Origin: Linnemannia hyalina
Taxonomy: Eukaryota; Mortierellomycota; Mortierellomycetes; Mortierellales; Mortierellaceae
Assembly (NCBI GenBank): GCA_019671135.1
Contig: JAHRHY010000007.1
Span: forward strand, 1,488,001-1,552,000
Direction of reading: 5' to 3'
DNA: 64,000 nucleotides
The notes beneath the pieces are model-generated. The model did no database searches. It was given only the letters and a program-made list of their open reading frames with translations, and was not told where the DNA came from. A program made the position numbers and the translations under genes. This document shows, one piece after another, positions 41,301 to 52,631 of the stretch (position 1 is its first letter; each line of letters opens with the position of its first letter).

Positions 41301-43026
41301 ATGGTGCTGATCCTGCCTTGGGTGCCGTTGGGAGTGGTGGTGGCGTTGCCTCTGCGTCTGTCGCCGCCCCCTGAGAAGCTGGATCTACTAGCAGCCCAGG
41401 CGGCAACGATCCCGTCCGACTCGCGGAAAAGCGACGCCAATCAGTGTAGGCTTTGTTGAATTCTGTTTCCTTAATTATGGCCATCAGTCGTGTGTGTGTA
41501 TCGGCCGCCGGGCTGATCCTGTTGTTGTCCAGAGTGGTTTCCTCGCAAAGCACGAATGTCTTGAGAGCATGGCCGAATTCTGTCACATCTACACGCAGCT
41601 GTCGATCGGCCGTTTCGATCCTCCTCAGATCCTTGTCGTGTGCCTTCACCGTTGGGTTAGGATTGCATCGCAGTCGACGACGTGCGCTTTGGGTGGCTGA
41701 GTCCTTGATTGTACGGGCCTTTTGGTGTATTATGTCAAGGTAGCGCCTAACATAGATCCGAACCACCTCCACTCGATCTTGGCCAACCGTTCCATCAAGA
41801 CCTGTCATCTTGAACTGACGGATCGTATCGACATTGGATGTCAAGCCATAGGAAAAAACTCCGTTGGTGTAGTCGTTGTTCGATACCAGAGCGGCAAGCG
41901 TTAGATGTACAGGGGTCGGAAGGCCATGCTCGTTCAGAAGCTCATCTTTGTGGAAAGTAGTCCAAGTGTTCTTGACTGGCATGGTGACGGACATGATTGA
42001 CTCGAATGCCATGAGATCGGAGTCCTTGGTGATAACTCGGATATCTCCGGGTACGGCAGCGTTGTTGACTGTCCGCGCAATGCACGTGTCGCTTTGGTTG
42101 AGACATTGGCAAATCGTCCATCCACTCTGACGCAGTACTTCCGAAACGGCGCGCAATGCCTCCGGTGGTGCTCGGTACGACGCCTTCAGGCGTTTGTATA
42201 GCTGTCTTTTGTTGTGCAGCTTGCCCTCCGTGTAATCTCGTTCAAGTGTTTCCAACTGCTTGGACAGCGCCTGATCTCGTTTGCCGTGCGCCCATTCCTT
42301 CTCCATTGATCGTAGACCATCCATATGGAGCATTGTGATGTCCTTAGACAATCGTGAGGAGAGAATCTTCTCAATTGCGGCTCCGACAGATCGAAAATCC
42401 TATTGGAAACAGCGAATTATTATTTTGGTCACAGCAATTTAGCTTTTCTCCAGATAGCATGAATCATTTAACTTTTTTCCAGATCAGTACAATCCATTTA
42501 GCTTTTCTCCAGATGGTATGATTTATGGTACTTACAATGACCTTTTCCTGGGCGCAGATTGTGGTCAGAGCGCCGCTCTCGTCGAACCGAATCTGGGATG
42601 GCTGTGTTGCCAGCAATCGCTGCATGTCTTCAACGAGAGTCGACGACCCGGAGCTGATTTGGAGGGGTCGGAGGCGTTTGTTAGAGAAGCAGTGTCGGCG
42701 GTGTCCGCATCGTCGACGTCGGCTGCTCGTTTTGGGCTGGATGAAGCCTGCCGTGTAGATGTTGTTGTGTGAGTAGACATGCCCGCGCCATCGACGTCGG
42801 CTGCTCGCTCTGGGCCGGATGAAGCCTGCTGTGTCGATGTTGTTGTGTGAGTAGATAATTGACATCGGGCGGACTTTGCAGCGAACTGCACTGTTTTATG
42901 GAAACTCAGCGAGTTCACCAACGCAAAAAACATCGACGCAAAATCTACTTCACATCTCTTCTTGGTTAGATCTTCCTCCACTCCGTCTGTCGCCTTGATC
43001 CACCCGGTGAGATTTGTGATGCCCAT
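38397..43026 (-). pseudogene. XPG/FEN1-like flap nuclease fused to a TnpB/Fanzor-like RuvC-zinc-ribbon nuclease (family A), most complete copy
   Basis: In order on the minus strand: MGITNLTGWIK and DFASMFFALV (XPG N-region, from 43026); an intron (about 42531-42401); LHMDGLRSMEKEW; SDTCIARTV and ITKDSDLMAF (I-region, about 42020); and SNNDYTNGVFSYG (helix-hairpin). After linkers and introns (about 41150-41060, 40282-40200) comes a long middle domain, then RTDGHQLQILAYDF, VVGIDPGEVVSGAF (RuvC-I, about 39330) and KRASLY. The C-terminal part reads FFALGNGTFRSGFNL, an intron, VDEYLTSTMCPTC, CACVECTRWIHRD and GAHNIA. Breaks: a frame change near 42660-42700, another near 39500, and TAG stops at 39236-39238 and 38975-38977. 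The RuvC-I Asp and the HRD Asp remain, as do both zinc C-X2-C pairs. Such proteins would cleave DNA; RNA guidance is only inferred from the TnpB resemblance. Confidence 0.8.
42715..42855 (-). repeat. Tandem in-frame duplication, period 78 bp, in the family-A gene
   Basis: Two copies (42715-42777 and 42793-42855) encode STHTTTSTQQASSGPERAAD-like linkers. The 78-bp period is 26 codons and keeps frame. It lies just after the XPG N-terminal segment. Confidence 0.85.
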
Positions 43027-43689
43027 TGCTGTAATTCTAAGTAATTCACAATTGAAGGTTGATGGTTAGCGCGAGTCTGATTTCATAGATTCTCTCAATA
43101 GCACGGGTCGCAATCACTTTCAACATCGGCCTTACATAGGTCTGTTGAAGCTCAATTGAGAAGGGGGGCAGTTTAGGAGAAGGGGGAGAAGGGGGCAGTT
43201 TAAATGAAAGGGACACGAGGCGATGCAGAACGGTGAAAAAGAAGCTAGTGGTCTTTATTCACTCAGCCTCAGCCGCTCACTCAGTCACCGTGACCATCAG
43301 AGCTATGAGCTAGGGGTGAGCAAATTAAGGGGTAGGATGGTTCTTTCGCACCAATCCCATGCATTTCAGCCTCAGTGGACAGACACTGAGATGCAACGCT
43401 ATCGGCGCGGGCACAGGACCCTTTCTAAAACTCAGGGCGCGTATGATACTCCTAAATCATTCTTGGTGCAAAGAAGACCTTGCAGAGAGAGCAGATTCGC
43501 TGGGTGGGTTGAGGATATGCTTGTGTTATGCCTTCTCGTTTATTTTATCTGCACAGGATGCAGCCAGTCATGAGTAGTTCAGTAATTCATCGTTTGGTCC
43601 CTTGAATTTTTTCGAGACATAAGGGGATACTTAGGTAGGGGTGTCGCGACATTTGGCGGACACTATCAGATCCTTAGCCAGGAACTATC
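43027..43689. other. Gap between the nuclease element and the piggyBac relic
   Basis: Contains two close direct repeats of GAGAAGGGGGCAGTTTA (about 43159-43202; one has an extra G) and otherwise nothing recognised. It may include the 5' end of the nuclease element. Confidence 0.4.
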
Positions 43690-44728
43690 GGAACTCCCTT
43701 TGATGCATGGAAGAGCCGAAGAGTTTGTTGATAAGGTACGCATTGATGATTGTTGTATCCAGTAATCAGAAGAAGATCGGAGCCCATGCGCGATAAGTCC
43801 TGAGCTGAGTCGAATAGTAGCTGCATAACTGGTCGGCAATGTCGACTCCGTTCATGTGGTGGTTGTTGTCATCGATGATTTTGGGATGGGAAGTAACGCC
43901 ATGGAACGTCCTTTATGAGCAGCCCGCACTGACTTTGCGCTGGCGCTTGTCTCTCGAGGGCGTCTGCGATCTTGGACAACGGATCAGTCGTTGTCGCCGA
44001 GGCTGAGGGCATGGACGGTGAAGAGTATGGAGACAGGTCTATTGTCCATCCAGAACACGGTAAGAACCTGAAGTGGGTCTGGCGATTGTCGCGGTTAGCT
44101 TTTATAGCCTAGCAGAGGGCAAGAGTGGTAACTCTCTTCGTTAAATAAAAGAAAAGGAAGCGAAGCACCTATCTATCACAGGCTCTACTTTTGAGAACCA
44201 ATGTTGCTCAGGCTCGTTGGGGTTGGAGACATGAAAAAAACGCTTCAGTTGTTCGAAGCGGACGAGGGACATGAAGGTAGTGATGTTGTGTTGAGGACAT
44301 TCAGGGAAGGTTGACCAATACTCAGAGACAGAGTTCTGCCTGAACACGCCCATGTAGACAATGATGCCGAGGAATGTGCGCAGTTCGTCAGGTGTGGTCT
44401 TTACCCATTGGCGCGATCCCTCTCCTGTGCCGGCTCCTTTTGATGCTGCATATGCGTTAGTGTTGTCTGCCAAATCCGTCAATACTGGGTCGGAGAAGAT
44501 TTTCTTTGTCGGTGGAGCTGAAGCATCTATCACCCCTTCATCTCCTGCCTTCTCCTCCTCCTCGTCCCCAGAGCTATCTGTACCAGGCGTTGGTCGAGTA
44601 CGACAACGGACCGAAAACAACAACTCCTCCTCCTCCTGTGCCTCGTCAACCTCCTCCGCAGATGCTACTACGGTGCCTTGAGAGTCAGAAACGTCAAAGG
44701 AACCGAGGAACTCGAGACTGGAGTCCAT
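43690..44728 (-). pseudogene. piggyBac-type transposase (DDE_Tnp_1_7) relic
   Basis: From the ATG at 44728 the frame is open for about 195 codons. After an acidic lead come TNAYA, TPDELRTFLGIIVYMGV, YWSTFP and MSLVRFEQLKRFFHVS, the N-terminal blocks of piggyBac transposases. It stops at 44141. Downstream pieces in other frames continue the family order: FWMDNRPVSILFTVHALS, then VDIADQLCSYYSTQ with WAPIFF and INAYLINKLF near 43740-43850. The central catalytic region is shortened and several stops are present, so it is inactive. Clear terminal repeats and TTAA duplications were not found. Confidence 0.85.
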
Positions 44729-44907
44729 GAGTGAGTAGGGTGAAGTCGATGTGTGAGAAAAAAAAGGTAATGGGTTGCGGGATGATGATGAGAAAAAAAG
44801 AGCTGAATTCGAGAGTGATGAATGTAATGTGACGAAGACGACAAGGACACTCCCACGACGTAGTCTTCTAACCCGTTTTATTGGAAACCTGGATAAATCG
44901 AAAAAAA

Positions 44908-44929
44908 TGTGGTGCAAATTTGCACCACA
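44908..44929. repeat. Perfect 22-bp palindrome
   Basis: TGTGGTGCAAA followed directly by its reverse complement TTTGCACCACA, 180 bp upstream of the piggyBac ORF. It could be part of a transposon end or a binding site for a dimeric factor. Confidence 0.9.
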
Positions 44930-45182
44930 AACACACTAGGGGATAACGCAAAATTATCTCTTTCATTTATTTTCTCGGGATGGTCGTTCGTTTTTTTTTG
45001 TTTGTCCGCCATTCTAAATCAAGTCGTCAACATATGCACTCTCATCTATGTTCGCTCCGTTCTCCTACAACACCACATGAAATAAACGAAGTGAGAGTAA
45101 GTACACGCTGCAATCTAGGGTGTCCTTCATACGCAGATCAACAAGCTCTACATCAATGTGAAAAGTCAAATAAAAAGAGGTT

Positions 45183-48100
45183 TCATACCTCTAAGGACAG
45201 GTGGCTCATGTCGTCTTGAATGTATTGCTCGGTTTGCTCCTCTGTTGGGTACTCGTCGTCGCCGTTGGCCTCGTGGTAGTGCTGAACAGGACTTTGTGAG
45301 CCCTGGTCAAGCAGATTTGGGAGACCTCGGCCTGACTTGATGTCTGTAGCATTATATAGGAAAGGCGAGGAAAATAAATGTCAGCTGAACACGCTCTCCC
45401 GTGAACAAAAACAACGACAACTAGGATCAACCTAGAGGACGTACCTGAAATGATGTCGCGATCGAGGGACTCCTTCCATGCATAGTAAGAGATGGCAGGA
45501 ACAGGCGTTTCTCTGGCAGCCTTGACGGCCTGCTCGGCCAAGAGACCATACTGGAGATCGGGGAACATGTCCTCGTACTCGAGAGGGTCAGCAAGTCCCT
45601 GGGCAGTCTTCTCTCTCTTGGCAGCGACCAACGAGTCCTTCCAGAGCTGGAGAACGCGAGGAACAGCACTACAAAAAATATTGACGAGAAACGTTAGGAA
45701 CACGCTCAGAGCATGAGTGCTTTCAACCAAGAAATATAGGTGCCACATGTCTTAAGTTTGTACCTTGGGGCATAAGTTCTGGCGAGCATGGCAGCCTCAG
45801 GGATACGCTCAGTATCGATAAGAATCTCGATACAGTCCTCCATTTGACCAAGAGACAGGTAGCACGAAAAGGCAACGTTGTTCTTTCCCGCCTCCTTGGC
45901 CAAAGCAGCCAACCTCCGGAGACCCTCAGCGTTTCCGCTTGAGGTGTAGATCAGCAAAAGGCCGCTCAAGTCCTTGGCGTGAATAAAGCACTCCTCGGCA
46001 AGGTTGATCTTCCACTTGTTCATGGCACAGTCTCCGAGAGTCTTCCATTTGGGCTCTGAATCGGACAATCTAGCAATCACAACAGCCTCATCCAAACGCT
46101 CCAACTGGATCGCGAGGTCAAACTTGTGCTCCTGGTCAGTCGAGACCTCCAAGGCAAGCTCCTTCAAGTCCTGGCTCTCCAAGAATCTGGCAATCTTGTT
46201 CAGCTGTTCGTGAGGGATGCGGGGCAAGAGTGTCTCGGCAAGCTCCATATCGCCACGAAGGACGGCTGTCTGGTACTCAATAACAGTCAAAGAGATACCG
46301 TAGCTGACAACGTTGACATCCTTGTCGACAAGGTACAGGCGGTCGTCGCGAGGAATGTAACCGAGGAGGTAGTGGGCGCTGTCAAAGTGGGCAATGGTCT
46401 GTGTCTGACCTCCGACCAAGTAGTTCAAGCGGTTGGCGGTGTTGGTGTAAATGAAGCAGTCTCCAACCCAGCATCCAGTCTGAACACTATAGTAAAGAAG
46501 AAACGGATAGCTGTCAGCCTTGCGCTCGATAGATTCAGCTGCATCATCAAGTAGACAAAACAAGGACAGTTGTTCGCCAGGACACCTACTTTTCAGGGAT
46601 TTCAGTAACGAACTCTAACGCTTCCTCGACACCCTCCTCTCCGACCTGGCCACCGGCCTCGACAAACTGAGAGTAGGCAAGGCGGTTGTAGCGAAGGACG
46701 TAGAAGCTATCCTCACAGGCGATGGTCATCAAATCTCCAGTCTCAGACCAGTAGACCTACGAACACGAAACGAATCATACCGATGTTAATGTCTATTTTA
46801 CATGTGCAATTCAAACTTCACAGCAACAAAAAATACACAGACAACTTACGTTCTTAGGGTCGCAGTCAATGCGACGGACGGTCAAACCAGTCTCCCAGTC
46901 GTACAAGTTCAAGAAGCTGGCGCTCTTCACTCCGAGAAGAGTGCCTCCAAAGATGCCCTCAGCAGAGTAGTTAAGGCGGATCAGATTAGGCTTCTCCTTG
47001 AAGTTCTTGAAGACCTTGACCTTGTTGGTCGACTCACGAACAGCGTACTCGTTAGAGTCTAAAGCCCAGACAAACTCCAATCCGCTGCCAAAGCTCTTGT
47101 TTCTCCAAGCCAAAGCAGTGTAGATGATGTACTCTCCATCTCCGCAAACAACAACAAAGCGTCCATTAGGACTGTGTTGAAGGGTCTGAGGGTACACTTC
47201 ACAGTTGCCGAGATCCTTGGCAGCGCTAGCAATGCGCTCACCATCCTTGAGCTCGTCGCCCGCGTTGACTCTGACGGTAGAAGTCAGAATGTCGTTGTGC
47301 TTCGCCCAGATGATCTTTCCACCGTTATCCATGCTGACAGTGGGTTCCTCACGACCCAGCTAATTGTTTGAAAGTGTAATATAGATGCACGATTAGTGGC
47401 TGTTGATTTCGCTTCTGACAAGAGATGAATGCGCTTTCAGATATCCCGCACTCTACCTTGATAACTACTGAACCGTGATCGAAACCCAAAGCGACATCGT
47501 TGGTAGAGCGGCGGTAAGCAATAGCCCAGGCGCGGTTCAGGCCATAGTTGAGAGTATTTTCCAGACGGTAAGTGTTGGCGTGCCAGATCTTGACGCTTCC
47601 ATCCTCGCTTCCTGAAATAATGATGGGCAGTTCTGGATGGAAGACGGCAAATGTGGCGTTTTGAGAATGTCCCTCCAAAGTCTGGACGCAGGTCTTGTTC
47701 TGGTAATCCCAAATCTTGACGAGCTGATCATCGCCTGCTGTGACGAGGTAAGGCTTCTCTCCTCCATAGTAGTAGTCGACCCAGTTGACGCCCTTCTCGT
47801 GACCCTCCAGTGTAAAGTTGGCGACGCTTGATCCAAGAGACCAGACCTTGACAGTGCGATCCACACAGGCAGAGGCGAATGTGTTGGTATCCTTGGGGTT
47901 AATGGTCACGGTCATAATAAAGTGAGTGTGTCCCTCGAATGTCTATTTTTTCATCGAAGGTAAGCGAATGAGGTTCGTAAACGAAGTTTAGTATCACGTC
48001 AGGGCGATTGTTCCTATGAGATATCCTTATGAGATCGACAGCAAGATCGCCAGTGGACGAAGGGTCTCACCTGCATGCACTTCCAGTTCTTGTCCCAGTC

Positions 48101-48940
48101 CCAGAGACGGATGGTCATGTCGTCTGAACCGGACAGAACATAGGGAAGAGTAGGATGGACAGCAATACAGCGAATGTAGTCGCTATGGGCATCCCAGGAG
48201 TGAACCTTCTCGTGGGTGTTGTAGTTGAAGACGCGGAGCTGCATGTCGTCGGATCCTGTAATCACATAGTTCTTGCGGGCAATGAACTTGGCAGCACGGA
48301 CTATTAGAGGCCATTGAAAGGGAGGTGGTCAGGTCATTGTCCATTTTAGATATGATTGTTTATGTAGTGAACAAGCGGTGATATATGTTGTTGTGTCCTG
48401 TGTGTTGGTATTCTTACCGGGCTGATCGGTGACCTCAAAGGTCTTGACCAATGCCTACACAGATCAAAGCAAGCAAAGAGGTTGCCACGTTAACAAAAAT
48501 TATTTTTGACGTTCAGTCGCTAGAGAAAAGGGGGTCAAAACTTCACTGAATACACTGATCAGTTTGATTGTCGCGCGATTACATTACCTGAGTCTCGTAG
48601 TTCCAGATGTAGGCATGGCCATCGTACAAGCTGGCAAGGATCCACGGCTCTGTCGGGTGAAAGTCCATAGACTTGACACGCTCAGAGTGTGCGAGCATCT
48701 TTTTCTATTTAAATTCAAGTTCCAATTCAATTCAATTCAATTGAACGTCAACTGGTCAGTTCCTGAACGTCTCTCTCCTCTTTCTCTCTCTCTCTCTTAT
48801 CCTGTCGTAGAAAGCAACATAGGTATGTCTTCCAGCTTGGCGTTATATCGAGTATTCGAGGCAATCGAGGCGTCTCCTCTAGTCCACAAGAAGGGCAAGG
48901 GACGGCATCAACTCTGTCGTACCTTGATCTCTAACTTCAT
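45183..48940 (-). CDS. COPB2: Coatomer subunit beta' (COPI vesicle coat)
   Basis: Ten exons (48940-48923, 48704-48588, 48454-48418, 48300-48071, 47942-47457, 47359-46850, 46756-46590, 46486-45764, 45668-45445, 45343-45183) splice in phase to 890 residues, the normal length for beta'-COP (Sec27). Two WD40 propellers form the N-terminal two thirds ([56 protein letters not shown]). They are followed by the alpha-solenoid ([40 protein letters not shown]). The protein is part of the cage of COPI vesicles that return cargo from Golgi to ER and binds KKxx retrieval signals through its propellers. The first exon encodes just MKLEIK. An AATTC repeat lies in intron 1. The gene is intact, though transposon relics flank both sides. 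Confidence 0.97.
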
Positions 48941-49522
48941 AACCTGTAAAGCATTGACACGACACAAAAAGAGATGCATTCGATTAGCTGACTGGACAAA
49001 AAGTGCAATGCGGGTATCTTAGAGGTGGTGCGATTAAGACAAGTCGAACCAAGATGTTGGTTTTAGCAGAGAGAGAGTGTGGTAGTTCGTTATAGGCGCT
49101 TCTGACCGTCAAGGGTTGACAAGGCGGCGTACCATGATGGACGGGATGTACTGTGAAGACTTAAAACTTTCGCGTGTCCTTGGTTATGGGATGGTGATGG
49201 ATGGGTGGTTGCGCTTTTTTGGTGGTGTGTTGATGTCGACGATTAAAACAAGGCGGCGAGATGAGGATGGCAGTGAAGATGATAGCGCGAGGAGGAGGAG
49301 AAGGACAGAAGGTTGGAGAGATGATGAATGAAAGGGAAACCGAGTTTCAAAAGTCCTGGCCTATCGTCCACTGGCGACGGTAGACTTGGCCTGCTCGTTG
49401 GCAGTTATTTGAGGGGCGATCTGGTAAATTACTGACACGTCACTGACGCCACTAATTTCAAGGCTTGTTACTACTTCAGCAAACGACTATCTTCCGACCC
49501 CAAAAGCACATGCCCCAACATC
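48941..49522. other. Upstream region of COPB2 and left flank of the third nuclease element
   Basis: No gene recognised. Contains the COPB2 promoter on the minus strand and then sequence leading into the plus-strand element. Confidence 0.4.
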
Positions 49523-52428
49523 ATGGGACTCTTTGACTGGTTCCCTTTCATTCGCCGGAAGGGGTACAACCTTGTCTTGTTGTACCACACCATACTCGGC
49601 AGCACCATAACTACCGGACGACGCCGTTTTGATGTCCTCGGCTCTAGTTTTCGCACCATCAGATATGCCTACGCCAGTCATCAGATATGCCTACGCCAGT
49701 CATCCTCAGGACGTCGCCAACAGAATACTTCAAAAGGAAGTGGAACGATTCGGGAATCATCTCAATATGACGCTGTACCTCGATGGTCTACAGCCACTAG
49801 AGAGGGCGAGTACTGCTCAAGTTCGAGAAGCGGCCCGAATGAAGGCGTTGGACCATCTTTCGACAAGCGTGGAAACTTTCGAAACTCGAATGGAGGCGGA
49901 TCTCAGGATCAGAAAACAGCACTTTGTCACCATCCGGAAGAACCTTGATTCGGCGTTCTATTGGTCCTTGTCGAGTCGGCGACACTTTGCGGAGTACATG
50001 AGAGGTGTCGGTTGGACTGTTATACTTTGCAATACGGAGGCAGATGTTGGTATCGCGCGGGGATACCCAGCCGGGAGACATTGTAATATCCTCGGACAGC
50101 GACATGATGGCCTACGCATCTGTCCAAACACTTTGGCGGCCTGTCTCCAAGGATTCAAGACTATCGAATTCAGCCGGAACCAGCTAACTGCACTGGCCAT
50201 CGTCTTTCTAGAAATGACTACCAAAGGAACATTTACTCCCTTGGCCCGGCATCCAACTACTCCATCATCAAGGCTATTGGACAAGACCAGGTACAGCTTT
50301 GTCAAGAATGACTTTTATTTGGAACCTTTCACAACCTCTTTATGTTAGAGTTTAATCTCTACCTTTTCTCTTTTGAAATACCCTTTACTCCCACCAATTT
50401 GGTGCGATCGGTCTCTGGCCAATTGGCCTTGGAATTCAAGAAAATATACAGGAATGGGACATTTGATCTCTACAAGAAGGTATGCAATGAAATGTTTTTT
50501 TACTGTCGCTACTATGTTTTCAGACACTTGTCTTCCAAAAAAAATAAGTAATATTGTTTTTTCCCCTTTGTTATGGGCTGAGATTATGAAGAAGATGGGG
50601 ACTCAGGGAACCACCGTCGACATTCAGATTCGGGAGGAAATTTCAGCGGCTGGGAACTTTCACCACCTTAACAAGCTCACCAAAAACAGCCGCAAGATCG
50701 CGCCCTTCACCACTTCCCAGCAACCCATTGTAGCCTTTTCTGAACGGGAGCTTGCCTTACTCTTTTGGAAGCGGAAGCCGTTAAGGGAGAGACTGGAAGA
50801 ATTTGCTCGCCAGGACCATACCCAGATAACGTCTACGAACGATCTCGAGACATGGATTACTGGGAAGGAGCCCGGGTACATCATAAAGCACTTCATCTGT
50901 GACGTGGCGCCCCAAGATCTAACGAGTCGCCAGCGGAGAAAGGCCGGTCACCGAGCAGCTGTAAGGCTGTTGTCATTGAACGAGATTGGAGCACACCTGG
51001 ATGTTGTCAAGGAAAAGCACCTCGACCCGTCGCAATACAAAGAACGATGATACTTGTTGAGGGGTTCCATTAGGACTGACGGTTTCCGTGTTCAGCTTCT
51101 CGCCTTTAAGCTGCGGGAACTGCAGGATGTCCGTTATCAACGTTTGTCAGAGAACCGTCTGCCGCCTAGATTGACACCCACAGTGGGAGGTACCGACTAC
51201 TACCTTCAAGAGATTCAGAACGTGATCACAAGCAAGGAGGACATTGAGCGGCTCTGACCCGGGATAAATATCGAGGATATCAGGACTTTGACCTTGGGCG
51301 CTGGACAGGCTTGCGTCATTGGAGTATTCGCGCATCTGCCCACCGAGTCGCCAACCGAGTCCAAAGACAAGGAGCCAGTCAAGAACGACTTACCGATGGG
51401 AGGAGTCATGGTCGCCATCCAACAGCCAGCAGTAGGAGCCGTTGCTCAGGATCTAACTCTCCTTGCCACAGCATAGGAAGTAGCAACAAGCGCGCTCATG
51501 AGATCGCCATGGCCGGTGTTCTTCAACCTCGCCGTCAAAAGCAAAGCGATATATCAGCCCAATTTCCGGTTCCGGAGGTGGTCGGAAAACGAAAAGAAGA
51601 CGACCCCAGATGGTGAGGACGAGTCAGTCCAAGACATTGAGATTAGATTGCCTCCTCTCAAAGGACAAAAGGCAAGTGTCGTCCACTACGTCAAAAAACC
51701 GGAGTTGGTTGAGACACGTTTATTGGAATTTTATTCTGCAAGCGACAATCGATACAATCGTCACGTTTAGGATATGAAGCGTGCAAGGCATATGGAGTTC
51801 CAATTGGTCGCGGATCAGCTCCTCAAGATTGTTGGCGGCGAAAATGGTCTCCGTTACGATCCTTCGAAACCAGCTCTCATTGGCGTAGGTCTAGGTCAGT
51901 TCTCGACAAGATCCCGACTCTCTTCCCTCCACTCATCCTTCCTTACTTACTTTGTCCAGAAGGTAAGCATCGTATTATAATGTTGTTCACCAATCAGCAA
52001 ACAGCCCTCCATACTTCACATGCGCCAGTCGCTTGGCTACGTGGTGGTAGGGCCCTGGATGCGAACTGTTTGTGGGCCAGGTCGACATCCGACGCCTCTA
52101 CTGCTCAAAGTGTCAAGTCTACCACCACCGTGATGTTATGGCGGCAGAGAACATAACAAATATTATCCAAGAGTATCTTGTGCGGCAGGAGCGTCCGGAT
52201 TGCCTCCACCCAGGTGCCGAGGACGGCTCCCTCCCTTGGAAGGCGAAGCGCGATGCTAGATCAAGTTCGAGCTCGAGCACTGCCACGGCTAGCAATGCCA
52301 TCAGCTGTACAGGTGTCCAAGGACGTCGTAAGAGGGCTTCAACTACCTCAACGCCAGAGCAGGAACAACCCCAAAAGTCCTCCAAGTCGTCCAAGTTGGC
52401 CAAGGCGTTGAAGGCGTCCAAATCATAG
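49523..52428 (+). pseudogene. XPG/FEN1-like plus TnpB/Fanzor-like nuclease element (family C), heavily decayed
   Basis: Begins MGLFDWFPFIRRKG (XPG N-terminus), then MTLYLDGLQPLERA, CNTEADVGIA, VISSDSDMMAY (about 50090) and SRNDYQRNIYSLG, the flap-nuclease series. Later come RTDGFRVQLLAFKL (about 51070), LTLGAGQACVIGVFA (51285-51330; Gly where RuvC-I Asp is expected), FNLAVKSKAIYQPNFRFRRW, IGVGLGQF, SLGYVVVG, then RRLYCSKCQVYHHRD and AAENI. Breaks include a 22-bp tandem duplication (49657-49700), an extra G at 50059-50062, another shift near 50210, TGA at 51255-51257 and TAG near 51474. The part that should encode the first zinc C-X2-C appears deleted near 52050. The element resembles families A and B in order but little in sequence. 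Confidence 0.75.
49657..49700 (+). repeat. 22-bp tandem duplication breaking the family-C frame
   Basis: CATCAGATATGCCTACGCCAGT occurs twice in a row (49657-49678, 49679-49700). Removing one copy joins RTIRYAYASH directly to PQDVANRILQK in one frame, so the duplication is a frameshifting mutation. Confidence 0.95.
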
Positions 52429-52631
52429 AATAGTTTATTTCGGGGTGTTCATCCACACCCATTAGTGCTGGTAGGGGGCAGTGGATGCCTTGATAACTCG
52501 CTTCGGTGACGTAATTATGGCGCCCATTCCCCAGCCACGCCACCAATTTAATACCCTTTAATTTTTAATTCGTCTGACAGAGCACAATTGTCTTTATTAG
52601 GAAGGTTGATCATGTCCGCCCTGTGTGCCTT

